In this document: in pieces, positions 50,843 through 63,299 of the stretch | How the letters are laid out: each line of letters starts with the position of its first letter | Position numbering within the stretch: position 1 is the first letter of the stretch | The notes under the pieces: generated by a model | Seen by the model: only the letters and a program-made list of their open reading frames with translations | Told to the model about the DNA's origin: nothing | Database searches by the model: none | Source of the DNA: Emydura subglobosa | Lineage: Eukaryota; Chordata; Testudines; Chelidae | Length of the DNA: 64,000 nt | Direction: 5' to 3' | Assembly: GCA_007922225.1 (NCBI GenBank) | Contig: ML679946.1 | Location: forward strand, 94,246,759-94,310,758 | Made by a program: the position numbers and the translations under genes

Positions 50843-52617
50843 TGAGTGAAAGGAGGAGTTTGTGACTGGTGAGTGTGTATGGGTAGAAAGCTGAGGAGTT
50901 ACAGCAGAATAGCTGTTGGAGACAAAATATATTCGGTGGAGTAGCCCTTAATTGTTAACTTGGCTGATCGGTTTTTTTGGGAGAACAGAAATGAGGATGT
51001 GCGCATATGGTTAGAAATATGTTTTTTGGCGTGGTATCTAATCATCAGCTCCACCCCTATTACTTATTTTGGACACCAGCAACTGCAAGCACAGATTTCG
51101 CTCTTAGTCATGGTAGGTGCATGCATAAATGAGACACGCCAATGTCTGAAAGTTATGCTCTTAATTTTTCATGATGTAGGCCTGCACTTGCTCAGGCAAT
51201 TTTAAAACAAGTCTGTAAAAGGTAACAATTAAAGGAATAATGTGTGTCAGAGCTGAAGACTCAGCTAGTGCAGGCCCAACTTCTTATTTACTGTCTTATT
51301 CACCCACAATGTCCCATTGACTTCAGTTGGACTACTCCAGTGAGTAAGGTTAGCACATTAGTCTAATAAGCTTCACAGCCATTTATCTACCATTTGAAAT
51401 TATTTTCCTCCCAATAAAAAATTAATACGCTTCCAGACCACTCCATCACATAATCCAATTCTCTCCGTGAACAGAAATCTATTGATTTCTTCTTTCTTTG
51501 CTGCATATTGATATCCTTCTCTCTATTGGAAAGGATACAGATCATCAGATAGACTGAAGGTCTGAAGTTTATTGATTATTTTGCATCATGATGAGAGATA
51601 TTTTAAGATTCTAATGAAGAGCATTACAAGAAAATGGATGAAGGGAGACATTCTGATATTCTTCCTGATATAGGAGGTGTGCTTTTTAAAAAATGTTTAC
51701 TACAGTGTCATTTGTGGAGATGAAATTCTTTTGGCTTTCTGTCACTTGAAAAATTGTTGGTCTACCTCTAAGAACTAAACATATTACTGTGCAGTAGAAA
51801 AAAAGATTGAGTTTCTCACTATCACTTTCTACTCTTGGTTAGAGGGGGAAAAATGGATTTGATCAACACCACAAGTGAAAAACTCAGATGTCTTATTTTA
51901 ACAAAGACCATCTTTCACTTATTATCGATTTCCCTTGTGGCCTTTGGTGAGTCAATCAGGAGACGATTTCCACAGGAGCTTTTTTTTTCACTTGTACCTC
52001 CCATTGACTAATTGGCTTCAATTAGAATTGTGGAACACTACAAATAAGGCCTTTAACCCAATATTGCCAACCCAAGCATTTAAAAATTATGAGTCTGTTT
52101 CCAAAAATCATGAGATTAAAAAAAAATTTGATTGTTAAGCCAAAATTTATAATAATGTTGGGTTCTTTCCATTTTCCTTCTGGTTTCTGAACCTTTAGGT
52201 TATACTCATTTTCTGTTTTTCTTCATGACCATGAGGGTTAGAAACTTACTTTAAAAACAAATAAAAGCAAGCTGCAATTCTCACCTACCACCTTAAGAAA
52301 CAAACCAAATATTACATGACTTAAAATATGAAGAATTATCAATACAACTAACATCTCAGACTCAGTTTTTCTTATCTGTCATATAGGGATGTTTAATCTT
52401 GGGCCAAGTCCTGCAGTTCTACATTTTAAATTTGGGAGAAGTCTCTTTTGGTTTCAATAGGTTTTTTTCCCTAAGAAAACTGAATAAGGATTGCAGGATT
52501 CAGTCCTTTACTTCTGATGCTACAGAAATACAGCAAAATCCTGCCTTCTTTGGGAAGAGCGCACAAGAGCTCGTTTCATCCTTCTTACCTCCTCTTCCCC
52601 CAACAACTGATATTTTT
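50843..52617. other. No gene seen; AT-rich unique DNA
   Basis: I see no transposon signature between 50843 and about 52040. At 52050-52140, ATATTGCCAACCCAAGCATT, then CCAAAAATCATGAGATTAAA, is a worn copy of the repeat seen at 34205. The frames (81, 67 and 79 codons) have no domain. Confidence 0.45.
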
Positions 52618-52990
52618 TTAGACAAAGGTAATGAGTAGATCTAATTTACCTGGATTTCAGTAAGGCACCTGATACAGGAAAATATTAGTTAAATTAGAGA
52701 CAATGGGTATTAACATGAGAATTGAAAGGCACATGTCAACTGGGTCAAAGGAGAGACTACAACAGGTCATACTAAAAGATGAAATGTCAGGTGGATGAAG
52801 GTCACTAGTGGAGTTCCTCAGGGACTGGTGTTGGGACCAGTCTTATTTGACTTTTTTATTAGAGACATTGGCACAAAAAGTGGGAAAGTTCTAAAATGTG
52901 CAGATGACACAAAGTTGAAAGGTATTGCCAATACGGAGGAGGACTGCAATATCAGACAAGAACATCTGGAGGACCTTGAAAACTGATGTG
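52618..52990 (+). pseudogene. CR1 ORF2 reverse transcriptase, motifs A to C
   Basis: The plus strand starts with a motif A-like stretch (LIYLDFSKAPDT in frame near 52640-52670, with the usual Phe replaced by Pro). A worn gap follows. Then VTSGVPQGLVLGPVLFDFFI and VLKCADDTKLKGIANTEEDC follow in one frame (52801-52986). The catalytic box reads CADD at about 52896. Stops upstream break the frame. The fragment ends at about 52990 where unrelated antisense-looking sequence begins. Confidence 0.9.
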
Positions 52991-53470
52991 ACTGCCTTGG
53001 CTTTCCCCTTTTTGTTCTCTCTGGCTGCAAGTCTTTTTGTGTTTTATTCTCACTTGCAATTTTCTGCAAGTCATCCTGTATCCTCCTTCTGTGCCCCTTC
53101 TTCATTTTCCAACACAGCAAACCTGTCCCTGAGCTCTATTTCTCTTTCACTAGCCGATCTTTACCTCTGCTTGGTTCTCATAGTTATGTGCTCTTCACTG
53201 GCCACTTTCCTCATCCAGCAGGCTACCTTCACAGTTCTCCAGTGCAGCTTGCATCTGTGAGTCTTGGGTTTTCTCTTCAGCCTCCTCTTGGCTTTCCTTC
53301 CAATATCTGTTCAAATCCCCTTCTAAACCCAACCGTATTTTCTACCTGCATCTCTAAGCCTTGGATCTTCCCTTCCATCAGCGCTATCAGGCAGCACTTT
53401 GTACAAATGAGGCAATTTTCAGGTATCTAGTCCAGGGTAATGAACATGCCTCAGCTTCTACATCCAGTCA
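52991..53470 (-). pseudogene. Possible retroelement ORF1-like fragment, minus strand
   Basis: On the minus strand from about 53430 one frame reads NCLICTKCCLIALMEGKIQG, then LEMQVENTVGFRRGFEQILE and GKPRGG. This is a C-x2-C-x2-C cluster followed by a heptad-like segment. A stop follows, then Lys/Glu-rich text. That layout resembles ORF1 or gag-like proteins of non-LTR elements such as CR1, but I cannot name the family. It lies tail to tail with the sense CR1 RT piece before it. Confidence 0.35.
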
Positions 53471-55787
53471 AACGGAACATCACATGTTCCCTCCCCAAAA
53501 CTCCACCTTACAAACTCCCACTTCAACTCCCCTGTTTCCATCCCCGTTCACTGGCTCCTGTGCTGCTGGCTGGCTGCTTGGCTGTCTGTATAGGTGCTTG
53601 CTGTGTTCAAAGGCTCTGCTTCTCTAACAGCACATTGTCCCCATCCCCAGCCTCTGCAAACTAAATAACAAACAAACCAGCAAGCAACCTCTTTCAGGAA
53701 CTCACTCACTGACCCTAAGGAATAGGGGCTTGCCTTCTTTCTCCTTTCAACAGATCTCAAACTATCCTGTTTCCAGCTGGTTGCTGGCTCCTGTCCTGCT
53801 GCTCTAATGCTCGCCTGAGCACCAGGATGGGACCTGGCCAGAGATTCTGCTAATATTCTCTCCTGAGGGAAGTGTGGCCTGCCAGTGTGAGGTACGAGAA
53901 GATGCCGCATCACTCTGAATGTATGATGGAGTCAGCACTACATGTTAGGGGGCTGTTGCTTTTCGCAGCAGCTTTGATTTCTTACCATTTAAATCTACAG
54001 AGCCAGATTGCTTTCAGTTACACCCATACGCCCCAACCTCTACAAATGGGATTGAAAGTACTTGCCAACAGATTCATCCCGCAGGGACTACAGGACTAAA
54101 TTGAAGCAACAGTTGTGAGCTACATCAAAGGATTTGGAGGTTGTAATAGGCATCCAAAACTGTGGATGTTTCTCAAAACTTATGTGAACTCTCCTAACCT
54201 CATAGATGTGCAAAATGGACTGGGAATCTTCCAAGTAGAGGGTCTCTTGTGCAATTTCCTGTAGTTCTTAATCCTGCTCTACCCACAAATACTACATAAA
54301 CCTCTCACGTAATACTTTGGCCCTTCCACTTAGGACCTTGGCCACAATCCAGAAATGCAGGGTGGGTGTGCGTGGTGGGGAATCATCAAAATTGGAAAAG
54401 ATTCAATATTGTCTGCTTCCCTCCACTAAAGGAACCTGAGGAGAACATTTAGACCTAAATATGTGTAAATCATTTATACTTTGTCCAACTTGAAAAATTC
54501 AGATGCAGATTTTAAATATCCCAACATTCAGGTGTGTTTCTCTCTGGGCTTTTGTTTGTTTCTGTTTTAAAAACAGGAGCCATTTGCAAAGTTCAGATCT
54601 AATATGGGATCAGATTTCAAAATGTCCCCAAAATTTGAGGGTGTTTAGACCTCAGGTTTTTGGTTCCAGCCCTTCTCATTTATAAATACAACTAGGAGTA
54701 ACATCTACCACTATAGCAATTTATGAATATTTTAAAGTCTTTAGCTTTAAGAAGGGAAAAAAACTCCTAAAAGTGTTTCAGAAAGCTCAGTAGAGTTAAT
54801 AGGATCAAACTGCACATGGGACCATTTAGGTTCGATTAGTGGCAATTGCTTAGCACACTGTTGTCTGTTGCAGAAGCATTTGGAATTTATGTCACTGCAC
54901 TTATTCATATTGTACCTGGACCAAACACTAGGAAATGTTCTATAACAATCCCGTTCTAGCAGGCGTTTGGCGGGTTGGAGGGTGGGTAGGATTAGACGTC
55001 CTAATAAATCTTCCATTTCTAAAATTCAGGATTCAGAATAGATACCACAGATATACATACAGATAATGAGCCAAACTGACCTTTGTGAAAACATCTCTAT
55101 TAAAAGGCTGGAGACTGAGACTTAAATCTACAAGGAATCAAAGTGGGAATTGTATTTCAGAATAAGATACAGCTTAAACTAATCAAGGACTTTGTTATAG
55201 TTAATAGCATATGATTGCGTCTGTTGTATTAAAATTTCATGAGCAATGGGGATTTCAGGCTGCCTGCTGGTCAAGATGCCAAACTCCTTTATCTCGTCAA
55301 GCTGTGGTTTCTCCTTTCTAACCATTATATCTCCCTGCTCTCCTGAGACTTGAGCCTCATGGGAATGAGTTAAAGCAGATACTATTTTGATCTTGGCTAT
55401 TGCCAGATAAAAAAAAGTCTTAACATTTGCCACAATGGACTAATAATTGATCATTAAAAAAAATGTTAAATGGAAAAAAAGTTTAAATGATGCTTCCCCT
55501 GTCAGCAAACGTTACGAATGTTTCGAACAGTGATAAATTAAGCAACATTATGAAAGCAGGAAATTGACAGCTTAGATAGCAGACAACCTGGGAAACATGC
55601 TTATAAACGGTACTGGAGTATACTACAGTAGCAGTGCAGAAGGTGGTATCTTACCATAATAATATGCAGGGTTTGAGTGATTATTTTTGTTTATAAAGGT
55701 AGTTGTCGGGTCTGGTAATTCATAACATTTTGGAACAACCAACACATTTCAGAATGAGACAAAACTGTTTGGAAGGTTTGAAAGAAA
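53471..55787. other. No gene seen; mostly unique DNA
   Basis: 53471-53900 is pyrimidine-rich and may continue the minus-strand element above (minus frame of 121 codons at 53548-53913, no known domain). From 53900 on I see no repeat or gene; the frames of 60-89 codons have no domain. Confidence 0.4.
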
Positions 55788-56124
55788 GGGCGTGTCTACA
55801 CTGGAGAGGGAAGGTGTAATTTCCAGCTCGGGTGGACATACCTGCTGAGTAGCACACCTACATAATAGCATACCTGCTAGCGACAGAGTAGCATGCTGAA
55901 AATAGAAACATAGCTGCAGTGACATGAGCGGTGGAGTTGGGCTAGCTGCCCCGAGAACAGTCCTTTCTGAAATGCTAGGTACGTAGCCGGGTGGCGAGCC
56001 CTCCCCACCAATCGTGACACCTTTGCCACACTTTTGTTCTTAGTGCACTCGCTCAATCAAAGCAAGCGCAGCTATGTCTTCTTGAGCCGGAAATGACACC
56101 TCCAGCTCCAGTGTAGACATATCC
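55788..56124. mobile_element. MITE with long GTCTACACTGGAG ends (subfamily D)
   Basis: The left end GGGCGTGTCTACACTGGAGA, continuing GGGAAGGTGTAATTTCCAGC, is inverted against the right end GAGCCGGAAATGACACCTCC, continuing AGCTCCAGTGTAGACATATCC. The terminal inverted repeat is about 45 bp, the longest in the window. AAA flanks both ends. A TAGCACACC/TAGCATACC/TAGCATGC multiplication lies inside. No transposase. Confidence 0.9.
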
Positions 56125-57889
56125 AAAGCACCTTTTAGAAATAATCAGACTTTGCTCTGGTTTGCTTGCTGCAAAGACAGCTTGAACGTTATCAACTCGA
56201 CCCAAGTTAAATAGTTGCTGAGAAGCAACTGCTGCAGACATGTAAAGTAGTTCTGGGAAAATGTGTCAAGCTGAAATAACCCAAAATGATGTAAGTAGAA
56301 ATAGTCTCCCGTTTGATGACATGCATAGGGAAAAAGCTTTTGTTCTATTAACAAATAAAAGGTTTTCAGCACTCTCAAGAGTCTAAGTAGTGAGGGCAGA
56401 TTAGCCTTGGGGAATAAACAGATGTCAAGAGGTGGTGTCTGATGAAGGAGGATAGTGAAAAGACTAGTTAGAGACGTCATTATCAATAGTCCTAGAGGTA
56501 CTACTGTTCCTGCTGATAAAGTATAGAGTGAATGTGGTTAGCCATGATAACAAGCTCTATTAACCTTGAAGGACAATATAGAAATCCTGCTGCCAAATAT
56601 GATGATAAGGAAAAGAGACATTAAAAAAAAAAGTCAGTAAGGATTTGTAAGCAGGCTTTACCAGATGGAATAACAGGCCTAAAACAATTCTTTCAGCCCA
56701 CCCATCCTCCTCCTTAAGACGTTTATTCCTCTGGGTACTCAGTGTGGTGTATGTCACTATGAAACTGTAATGACGTTTTGGGTTCTGGGTATTGCACCTG
56801 GACAAATAAGTGACAAAATAAAAAAGACAGGCAGAATTGTATAATTTGGCTTGGATTAACATACTATGATAATCATAACGTATCTAAGCATGATAGGATG
56901 AACCAAAAACAGTACTAAGTTGGAAAGTTAGCATAAAAGTTTATATCCAGGACAGCATCAATTGAGAATTCAGAGTTGAAAACTGCACTGCAAAGACGTC
57001 GCGCTATCCAAAGATTACTAATGTTGGTAGAAATAAGAGAACGAATCCTTAAATGCTATTGTCTACATTACTAGCTTTCCATTAACTTCAGTGGGCTTTG
57101 GATCAGGCTTTTTGATCTTAGAATGTTGCAGGGACTGTATGTTACAAGGACAACAAGCAGCTATTACATGGAAAAGCTGGGCTAATACAAATGATCATCT
57201 TAGAAGGAATCCACAGTGAATAAGAGCCATTGATCTGGGAAAGACCTATTGCCAGAAAACATACCACAAACCTCTCATAGTGTCAAAGGCTGTATCTCCT
57301 CATGCCTATAAATTAATCTATCAGCCAAGTAAATGGATTAAATAAAACATTACTCTCACCAGGTTATAAATTAGAGATAAGTGAATTTATTTTGCCTCAT
57401 TTTGAACCAAGTTAGAACACTGTGAGTCTGAAATTTTTATTCAAATGTGTCTGTGGGTTTTTTCATTTTTGCATTCCACTTAGCGCAGACTGTGAAAAAT
57501 GAAGCAGAGAGAAAGAAAGAAAATCTTTACAGAAAAGCAAATAAATAATATGAGTAAAGAGCACCTTAGCTAGTCTATGGGGAAATCTTCTGACCATTAA
57601 GCAGAGAAGAAGCCTCCATTTAGGTAGAAAAAAGAACGAGGTGGTTTTTAAATCTAGTGGCAGAATAGAAACAGATTAAGACTATCAGAAAAATGACTCT
57701 CAAAGTTTAAAGTAGTTATGCAGAGCAAAAGATGCCCTGAAAAATTGTAAATATAAAGAAAGGCATGTTACCCAGAGAGAACCAAGAATCAGAGCTGCAG
57801 GCATTTTAGCATTCAGATTGCCTCCTGTGGTGCAAAAGAAGCTAAATCAGCAACTCTTCTTTCAAAGGGAGGAATTATTTGCTAATTGA
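56125..57889. other. No gene seen; AT-rich unique DNA
   Basis: I see only a short CATTAACTTCAGTGGGC palindromic remnant at about 57080. The minus frames of 113 and 100 codons (56145-56486, 56560-56862) have no domain and the composition of background. Confidence 0.45.
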
Positions 57890-58147
57890 GGATATGTCTA
57901 CACTGCAATCTGAGATGTGATTGCAGCATGGGTAGACATACACGCTAGCTTCTTCCACATGAACATGGCGAAGAATAGCAGCGTAGAGGTGGAAGCACTA
58001 ACATGAGTACATAACTAGAGTGCCTGGCGTGCTTGTACAGTCTGTGCTGACACCCGTGCTGCTATATCTACATTGTTCTTTAGCTGTGCTAGCACAGTTA
58101 TGTCTAGTTGTGCTGCAGTCACACTTTGGATTGCAGTGTGGACACTG
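57890..58147. mobile_element. MITE with GTCTACACTGCAATC ends (subfamily D-like)
   Basis: The left end GGATATGTCTACACTGCAAT is inverted against the right end GGATTGCAGTGTGGACACTG. A second inner inverted pair (TGTGATTGCAGC / GCTGCAGTCACA) extends it to about 40 bp. The interior motifs TAGCTGTGCTAGCACAG and ACACGCTAGC are shared in style with 49507 and 55788. Confidence 0.85.
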
Positions 58148-58414
58148 AATAATGTACACATCACTCTAAACAGAAACTAAGCTCCTCTTTATTGTTCCTT
58201 TCCCTGAAGTTATGATGTACTGTCTGAAGAGATTGACTTCATGAGATGTTCTGTTTGCAACGCTACTTGCTCATATAGTATTTTCAGGAAGTTTCCTGAA
58301 TTTCCTTTCTGATTTGAGGCTATGATTAGTTTGATATGGGTTCCTGCCCTACAACCCTTACTCACTTGTAGGTAGTACTTACTCACCCAGTTAGTCCCAT
58401 TGATGTCTCATAGG
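58148..58414. other. No gene seen
   Basis: Short unrecognised spacer between a MITE and a CR1; it includes a GTTAGTCCCATTGATG remnant at about 58391. Confidence 0.4.
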
Positions 58415-58850
58415 CTCATGGTCTCATAGACTTTAAAGTCAGAAGGACCAATATGATCATCTAGTCTGACCTCCTGCACAATGCAGGCCACAGAACCTCA
58501 CCCATCCACTCCTATAATAGACCCCTAACCTATGACTGAGCGATTGAAATCCTCAAATAATGGTTTAAAGACTTCAAGGTACAGAGATTCCACCAGCAGG
58601 TGACCCATGCCCCATGCTACAGAATAAGGTGAAAAAAACCCAGGGCCTATGCCAATCTGCCCTGTGGAAAAATTCCCTCCTGACCCCGAATATGGTGATC
58701 AGCTAAACCCTGAGTATGTGGGCAAAACTCACCAGCGAGACACCCAAGAAAGAATTCTCTGTAGTAACTCAGAATCCACCCCATCCAACATCCCGTCACA
58801 GGCCATTGGGCAGATATATACACTGGGGGATTTCAAGGAACAAATGAAGT
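58415..58850 (-). mobile_element. CR1 LINE 3' UTR, antisense (third subfamily)
   Basis: Forward text CATAGACTTTAAAGTCAGAA, GATCATCTAGTCTGACCTCC and TGCACAATGCAGGCCACAGA is a well preserved reversed CR1 3' UTR. It continues through CTATGCCAATCTGCCCTGTG to CCATCCAACATCCCGTCACA and GGCCATTGGGC. The 89-codon plus frame inside it (58649-58918) is incidental. Confidence 0.93.
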
Positions 58851-60877
58851 GTCTTCACACCTATCTGTTAGGCCATTGTGAAAATACCCTCTCCTCCTGT
58901 CAGTTACTTTACAGGTAGCTATTTTTCTTTACAGAGCTCAGAAGCCTTTTTTCAGCAGGAGTTCCAGGCATGCTGCTTGTGTACTTGAAGTAAACTCATT
59001 TATATTTAAAAGACTATTTATGCCTGATTCTCAGCAGATGCATATACACAGACACCCCGGTCACTAGCAGTAATTGACTAGGAACCTTCAGCAGGCCTGC
59101 TGCACCTGAGATGAGAGATAATTCCTTTAGCTATGAGAAAGTTGCAGACTTTTATAGTTCCCAGTGATAGTTGCTTGAGGGAGACATGATCAGGTACAGT
59201 GAGCAAGTGACCATGATGACAATTTGACACAGAGTCATCTTCAGGGAAATGCAAACAGATACATTAAAAGGTGAAGGAAAAGTACAACCAGAATGGACAG
59301 ATACAGTTTGATAGGAGGTGGAATAGCAGCTGTCCTCCTGGGTGCATTGCAGGCTGATGATATTTGTTGGTTGCTATTATGTTCACTGAAGACCTGGGTT
59401 GCAAGATAACAGGGACAGGAATCAAATCCAGGAGGATTAGTGCTATGCCCCCAAGCAAAACATCAAATTTATAAAACTTCCAAAGTAAAATATTACTACA
59501 AAATATATAAAAATGCAGCTAGAGAGAGCACAGATCACACTCAGAAGCAACTGTCCCGGAAAAGCAAACATTCCCATGTTACCTCTTTTCTACTCCAAAA
59601 TAGATTGCGTTTTAAACCAGACAAGTGGAAATATGCTCACATCAACAGAAGCTTCTTTTTTAAAGCATCTAGCCATTGCACTTTTGACTGCACTTTTTAT
59701 CTGCAAAATCATTATGGAAATTTATGTCATTACGTTTAAAATTATATGAACTGTTCCACAGCTGACAAGGTGAAAAATTAAAGAGCACTCTAGCTTTAAG
59801 AGAGTTAAAGGTTATTAATTTAGAAACAAGGCTGCTTAAAGGAAATCCAAGGCCCCTCTGAAAAGCTACCCAATTAATGCCCAGGGTTCAATATGACACT
59901 TTGTCTGTGTCCACTGCATCAAAATCTCGTGCTATGACAAATGGAGTTTAGTCTCTTGGTGAGGAGACTAGAAAGTGTGTCCAGAACTGACAGATGTGTG
60001 TTTATGAAAGGGGTTTGGGAACAGTGGGTTTCCTATTAAACATGAAGATTGCAGAACTTATGATCTGCTGGAGTTCTCCTCATGCTCCAGTCTGTATACA
60101 TTCGACATGTGCAGTATAAGTACTTTGTTTTATTTCTAACCAAATTAATAAGAAACAACCCGCAGCTGAAGCTTTCTCCAAGCCAGGCAGTTCCTGTGGT
60201 TTCCTGCAAGATCACCCTGCCTCCAACACTAGTATCCCCTGACCAGAGCTGAACATCCATTTCTCTTATGTCTTGGTGGTGTTAACAAACCATTTTTGCC
60301 CCCATGAATCCGAAGAACTTTTTCAACAACTTTATGCCAGGTTTCTAATTCCTTCTAATGGTAGTTCCACAGAAGAGTCCGCCGGTCATTCTAGATCATG
60401 CCATCATGTTACAGTGCGCCAACCAAAACCATGGCACAGAAGGAGATATGCTGTTTTCCCAGGGTGCTCAAGCACTCTACATACCATCCTCATTTAAAAC
60501 AAAGCAGACCATGTGACATCTGAATATGCCCACGAGGTAACACACTAGCATTGATAGAACCCTTCTGTCTAGGGATCCCGCTGTGACGGCAGGTTTGACA
60601 ACATTGTCTAACCTGGCCTTGTGCAGCAAGAGAGTGTTGTTACAGTGCTCTTGATAAAGGCCCTCTCCTGAAACTGAATCCTTTGGAATGATCTCCTTGT
60701 CCAAAGAAAAGTGGGCATTCTGATCCAAAAACCAAAGATCTATCCAAACCTCTGAGACCTCCAAAAATTTCACAGGTAACTCCAAGTACAGGTTTTCAGC
60801 TGAACCCCCATAAGCACACGGGTGTGAACAAAAACCTTCTTGCAGCATTTCAGAACCTTAAAACATGTTCAGTTACA
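58851..60877. other. No gene seen; unique DNA
   Basis: I see no repeat. The longest frame, 123 codons on the minus strand at 60477-60848 (contains FLEVSEVWIDLWFLDQNAHF), has no domain I recognise and no splice or promoter context. The two overlapping plus frames at 59440-59749 are also unassigned. Confidence 0.45.
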
Positions 60878-61330
60878 GATATCATAGAATTATAGAAGAT
60901 TAGGGTTGGAAGGAACCTCAGGAGGTCATCTAGTCCAGCCACCTGCTCAAAGCAGGACCAACCCCCAGTAAATTATCCCAGCCAGGGCTTTGTCAAGCCA
61001 GACCCTAAAAACTTCTAAGGATGGAGATTCCACCACCTCCCTAGGTAACCCATTCCAGTGCTTCACCACCCTCCTAGTGAAAAACTTTTTCTTCATATCC
61101 AACCTAGACCTCCCGCACTGCAACTTGAGACCATTGCTCCTTGCTCTGTCATCTGACACCATTGAGGAAAGCCTAGTTCCATCCTCCCTGGACCCCCCCC
61201 TTCAGGTAGTTGAAGCCTGCTATCAAATCCCCCTTCACTCTTCTCTTCTACAGACTAAATAAGCCCAGTTCCATCGGCCTCTCCTCATAAATCATGTGCC
61301 CCACAACCCCCTAATCATTTTCATTGCCAG
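60878..61330 (-). mobile_element. CR1 LINE 3' UTR, antisense
   Basis: Forward text ATCATAGAATTATAGAAGAT and TAGGGTTGGAAGGAACCTCA is the reversed CR1 terminus. The body follows: CATTCCAGTGCTTCACCACC, GAGACCATTGCTCCTTGCTC and CTCCTCATAAATCATGTGCC. It is the same subfamily as 17378-17804 and among the least decayed CR1s here. Confidence 0.95.
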
Positions 61331-62464
61331 GGGTGGGGCATTGTGCAATGGGAAGGTTCTTATTTCTCCCTTACAGGTTAGGTCATCCCTGAGTTCCTTT
61401 AGATAACGTGAATTTGAGCAGCCCATTCTTATGTTTCTTACTGCTGGCATCAGAATTGTTAGAGAAAATGGTGGTATATTATCTCTATCTGAATTATATT
61501 TGGCTGGTAAGTGGCAGCTGGGTTTATCTGAAAAATGCACATCTACTTTGATAAGTTGCTGTAAAAATGGTACCAGAGTGTTTAGATATTTTGATGATTT
61601 CTGTATCTAAAAGTCTGAGTTACAAGTAAAAATATATGCGGTTTCCCTGAATACCAGCCAGGCACATTGAGTGGGAGCTCCGAAAATTGAACTGAGTTCT
61701 TTCCATCTTACTCAGCATCACCAATAGCAAAGGCTCAGTTACACCTGGCCAGCTCCACTGACATCAGATCATGCCCTTAATGATACCTGAGCAAATCCAA
61801 TGACTTCTATGGTAACTGACTGGAACTTGGTAAAGAGTTCTTCTAATGATACACGGGATGCAACAGAATCCTTACCTCGTTCTGTCTGAGATGGGTTATC
61901 TCTGTTGGGCGGAAAGAGTAGTAAGAAGTTATTTTAGTCATGAAAGTCAGTAGATACGACTTTGAACACCCACAAGGAGCAGATCTGTCGAGAAAAAAGG
62001 TGCTATTTTTACATAGTCACTTTTCAGAGTAAAGCTGGTCTTTAAAGCATGAGCTCAAAGTGGGAGTCTCTTATCAATACAAAAAATATACATTCTGACT
62101 TTCTTTTTTTCCATTTAATTATTTATTGTTACCTTTCATACTTTTCTAATCAGTGTTATAATTAACGATGGGAAAGATCTGGACAAGCTCATCTAAATTT
62201 AAACTCCACATAAGTTTACAGGGTGAAGTATTAATTTGAGCAGACATAAACCCAGGTGGCATTTTAAAATTCTGATTTATTTCTGTATCAAAAGGAACTG
62301 GAAAACTTTTTACCTGTCAGGATCTAATTTCAGAGCTCTTTGTTTTGCATACTAATGCAAACACCGAAACCAGAACTAGGAACTGCTTTCCTTACCTGTG
62401 TTTGGATTTTTGCTAGTGATATTGGCATAACATAGAATCATAAACCTAGAGGTACTGGGACCAT
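61331..62464. other. No gene seen; unique DNA
   Basis: A weak palindromic trace (CACTGACATCAGATCATGCC and CCAATGACTTCTATGG, about 61757-61812) is the only repeat-like feature. No gene. Confidence 0.45.
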
Positions 62465-62562
62465 AAGGGTAAGAACTGGAAACCCTTGAGCTCTAATCCT
62501 AGCTCTGTGGCTAATTTGGCCAAATGGTACAGATGCTGAATGCCTTCAACTCCTTTTTATTA
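62465..62562 (+). mobile_element. MIR-type SINE head trace, sense
   Basis: CCCTTGAGCTCTAATCCTAG, then CTCTGTGGCTAATTTGGCCA, is a worn SINE head. The CATAGAATCATAAACCTAGA just before it may be a CR1 tail remnant. Confidence 0.4.
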
Positions 62563-63299
62563 TTGTAAGAAGTTCATTACACAACTCTGCCTCATTCTCT
62601 GCCTGATGTGTGAATTAAAGTGAGGGTTAGGGTGTGTGGAAACAATCATCTGTGATCTTATAATAAAAGACTACGTTGTAACTCTGTCCCTCTGTTTGCA
62701 GGGGTTCACACTGCACATGCAACAAACTTTGCAACCTGAAAGTTCTCTACTTGTGGTCTCATTTTATGGAATTATTAAGTTTTCAACCCACAGATTGATT
62801 TTAGTTTCTTTTGTATGCAGCCTTATTGGCCTTCACCATCCAACTCTCCTTCTGTTTACATTATCTGTTGCTCTTCAACTTACGCTTTACATTTGCTGCA
62901 ATTTACAGAAGGCCCTGGTGGCCAAAAGTCATGTCTGCTCTTAGCATCCTTTAGCTCTACTGCTCTTTCATTGGCCCTTTTGGGTTGTGGAGCTACACAC
63001 TGACACAGCACTGATAGCGTTTCCAGATTAATATGAAAGTTGTCGGTATCAGAGGAATAAATAAAGCGAGATAGGCTGAAATGCCAAGAAGCCTATAGAA
63101 TCCCAGGGAGATAAGATGACTAGATGCTATCTGTCAAATCAGAATTTCTTAGAAAACTCTTACACGCTATTTTCTCTTGGTTACCGCACGTATGTCTCCT
63201 TTTCATATCATACTGTTTTGTTTTAGACAATACATTGGCCTAAGTTTGGTTCTTTGATCTCTTGAAAGTTTTTATGAATAACCTGTGAGTGTATCTGGC
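62563..63299. other. No gene seen
   Basis: The 102-codon plus frame at 62636-62944 is Leu/Ile/Val-rich with no recognised domain. The rest is unassigned. Confidence 0.4.

Noticed and set aside
60477..60848. 123-codon minus-strand frame
   Set aside because: No recognised domain; next to a CR1 but not part of its known coding sequence. It cannot be supported as a gene.
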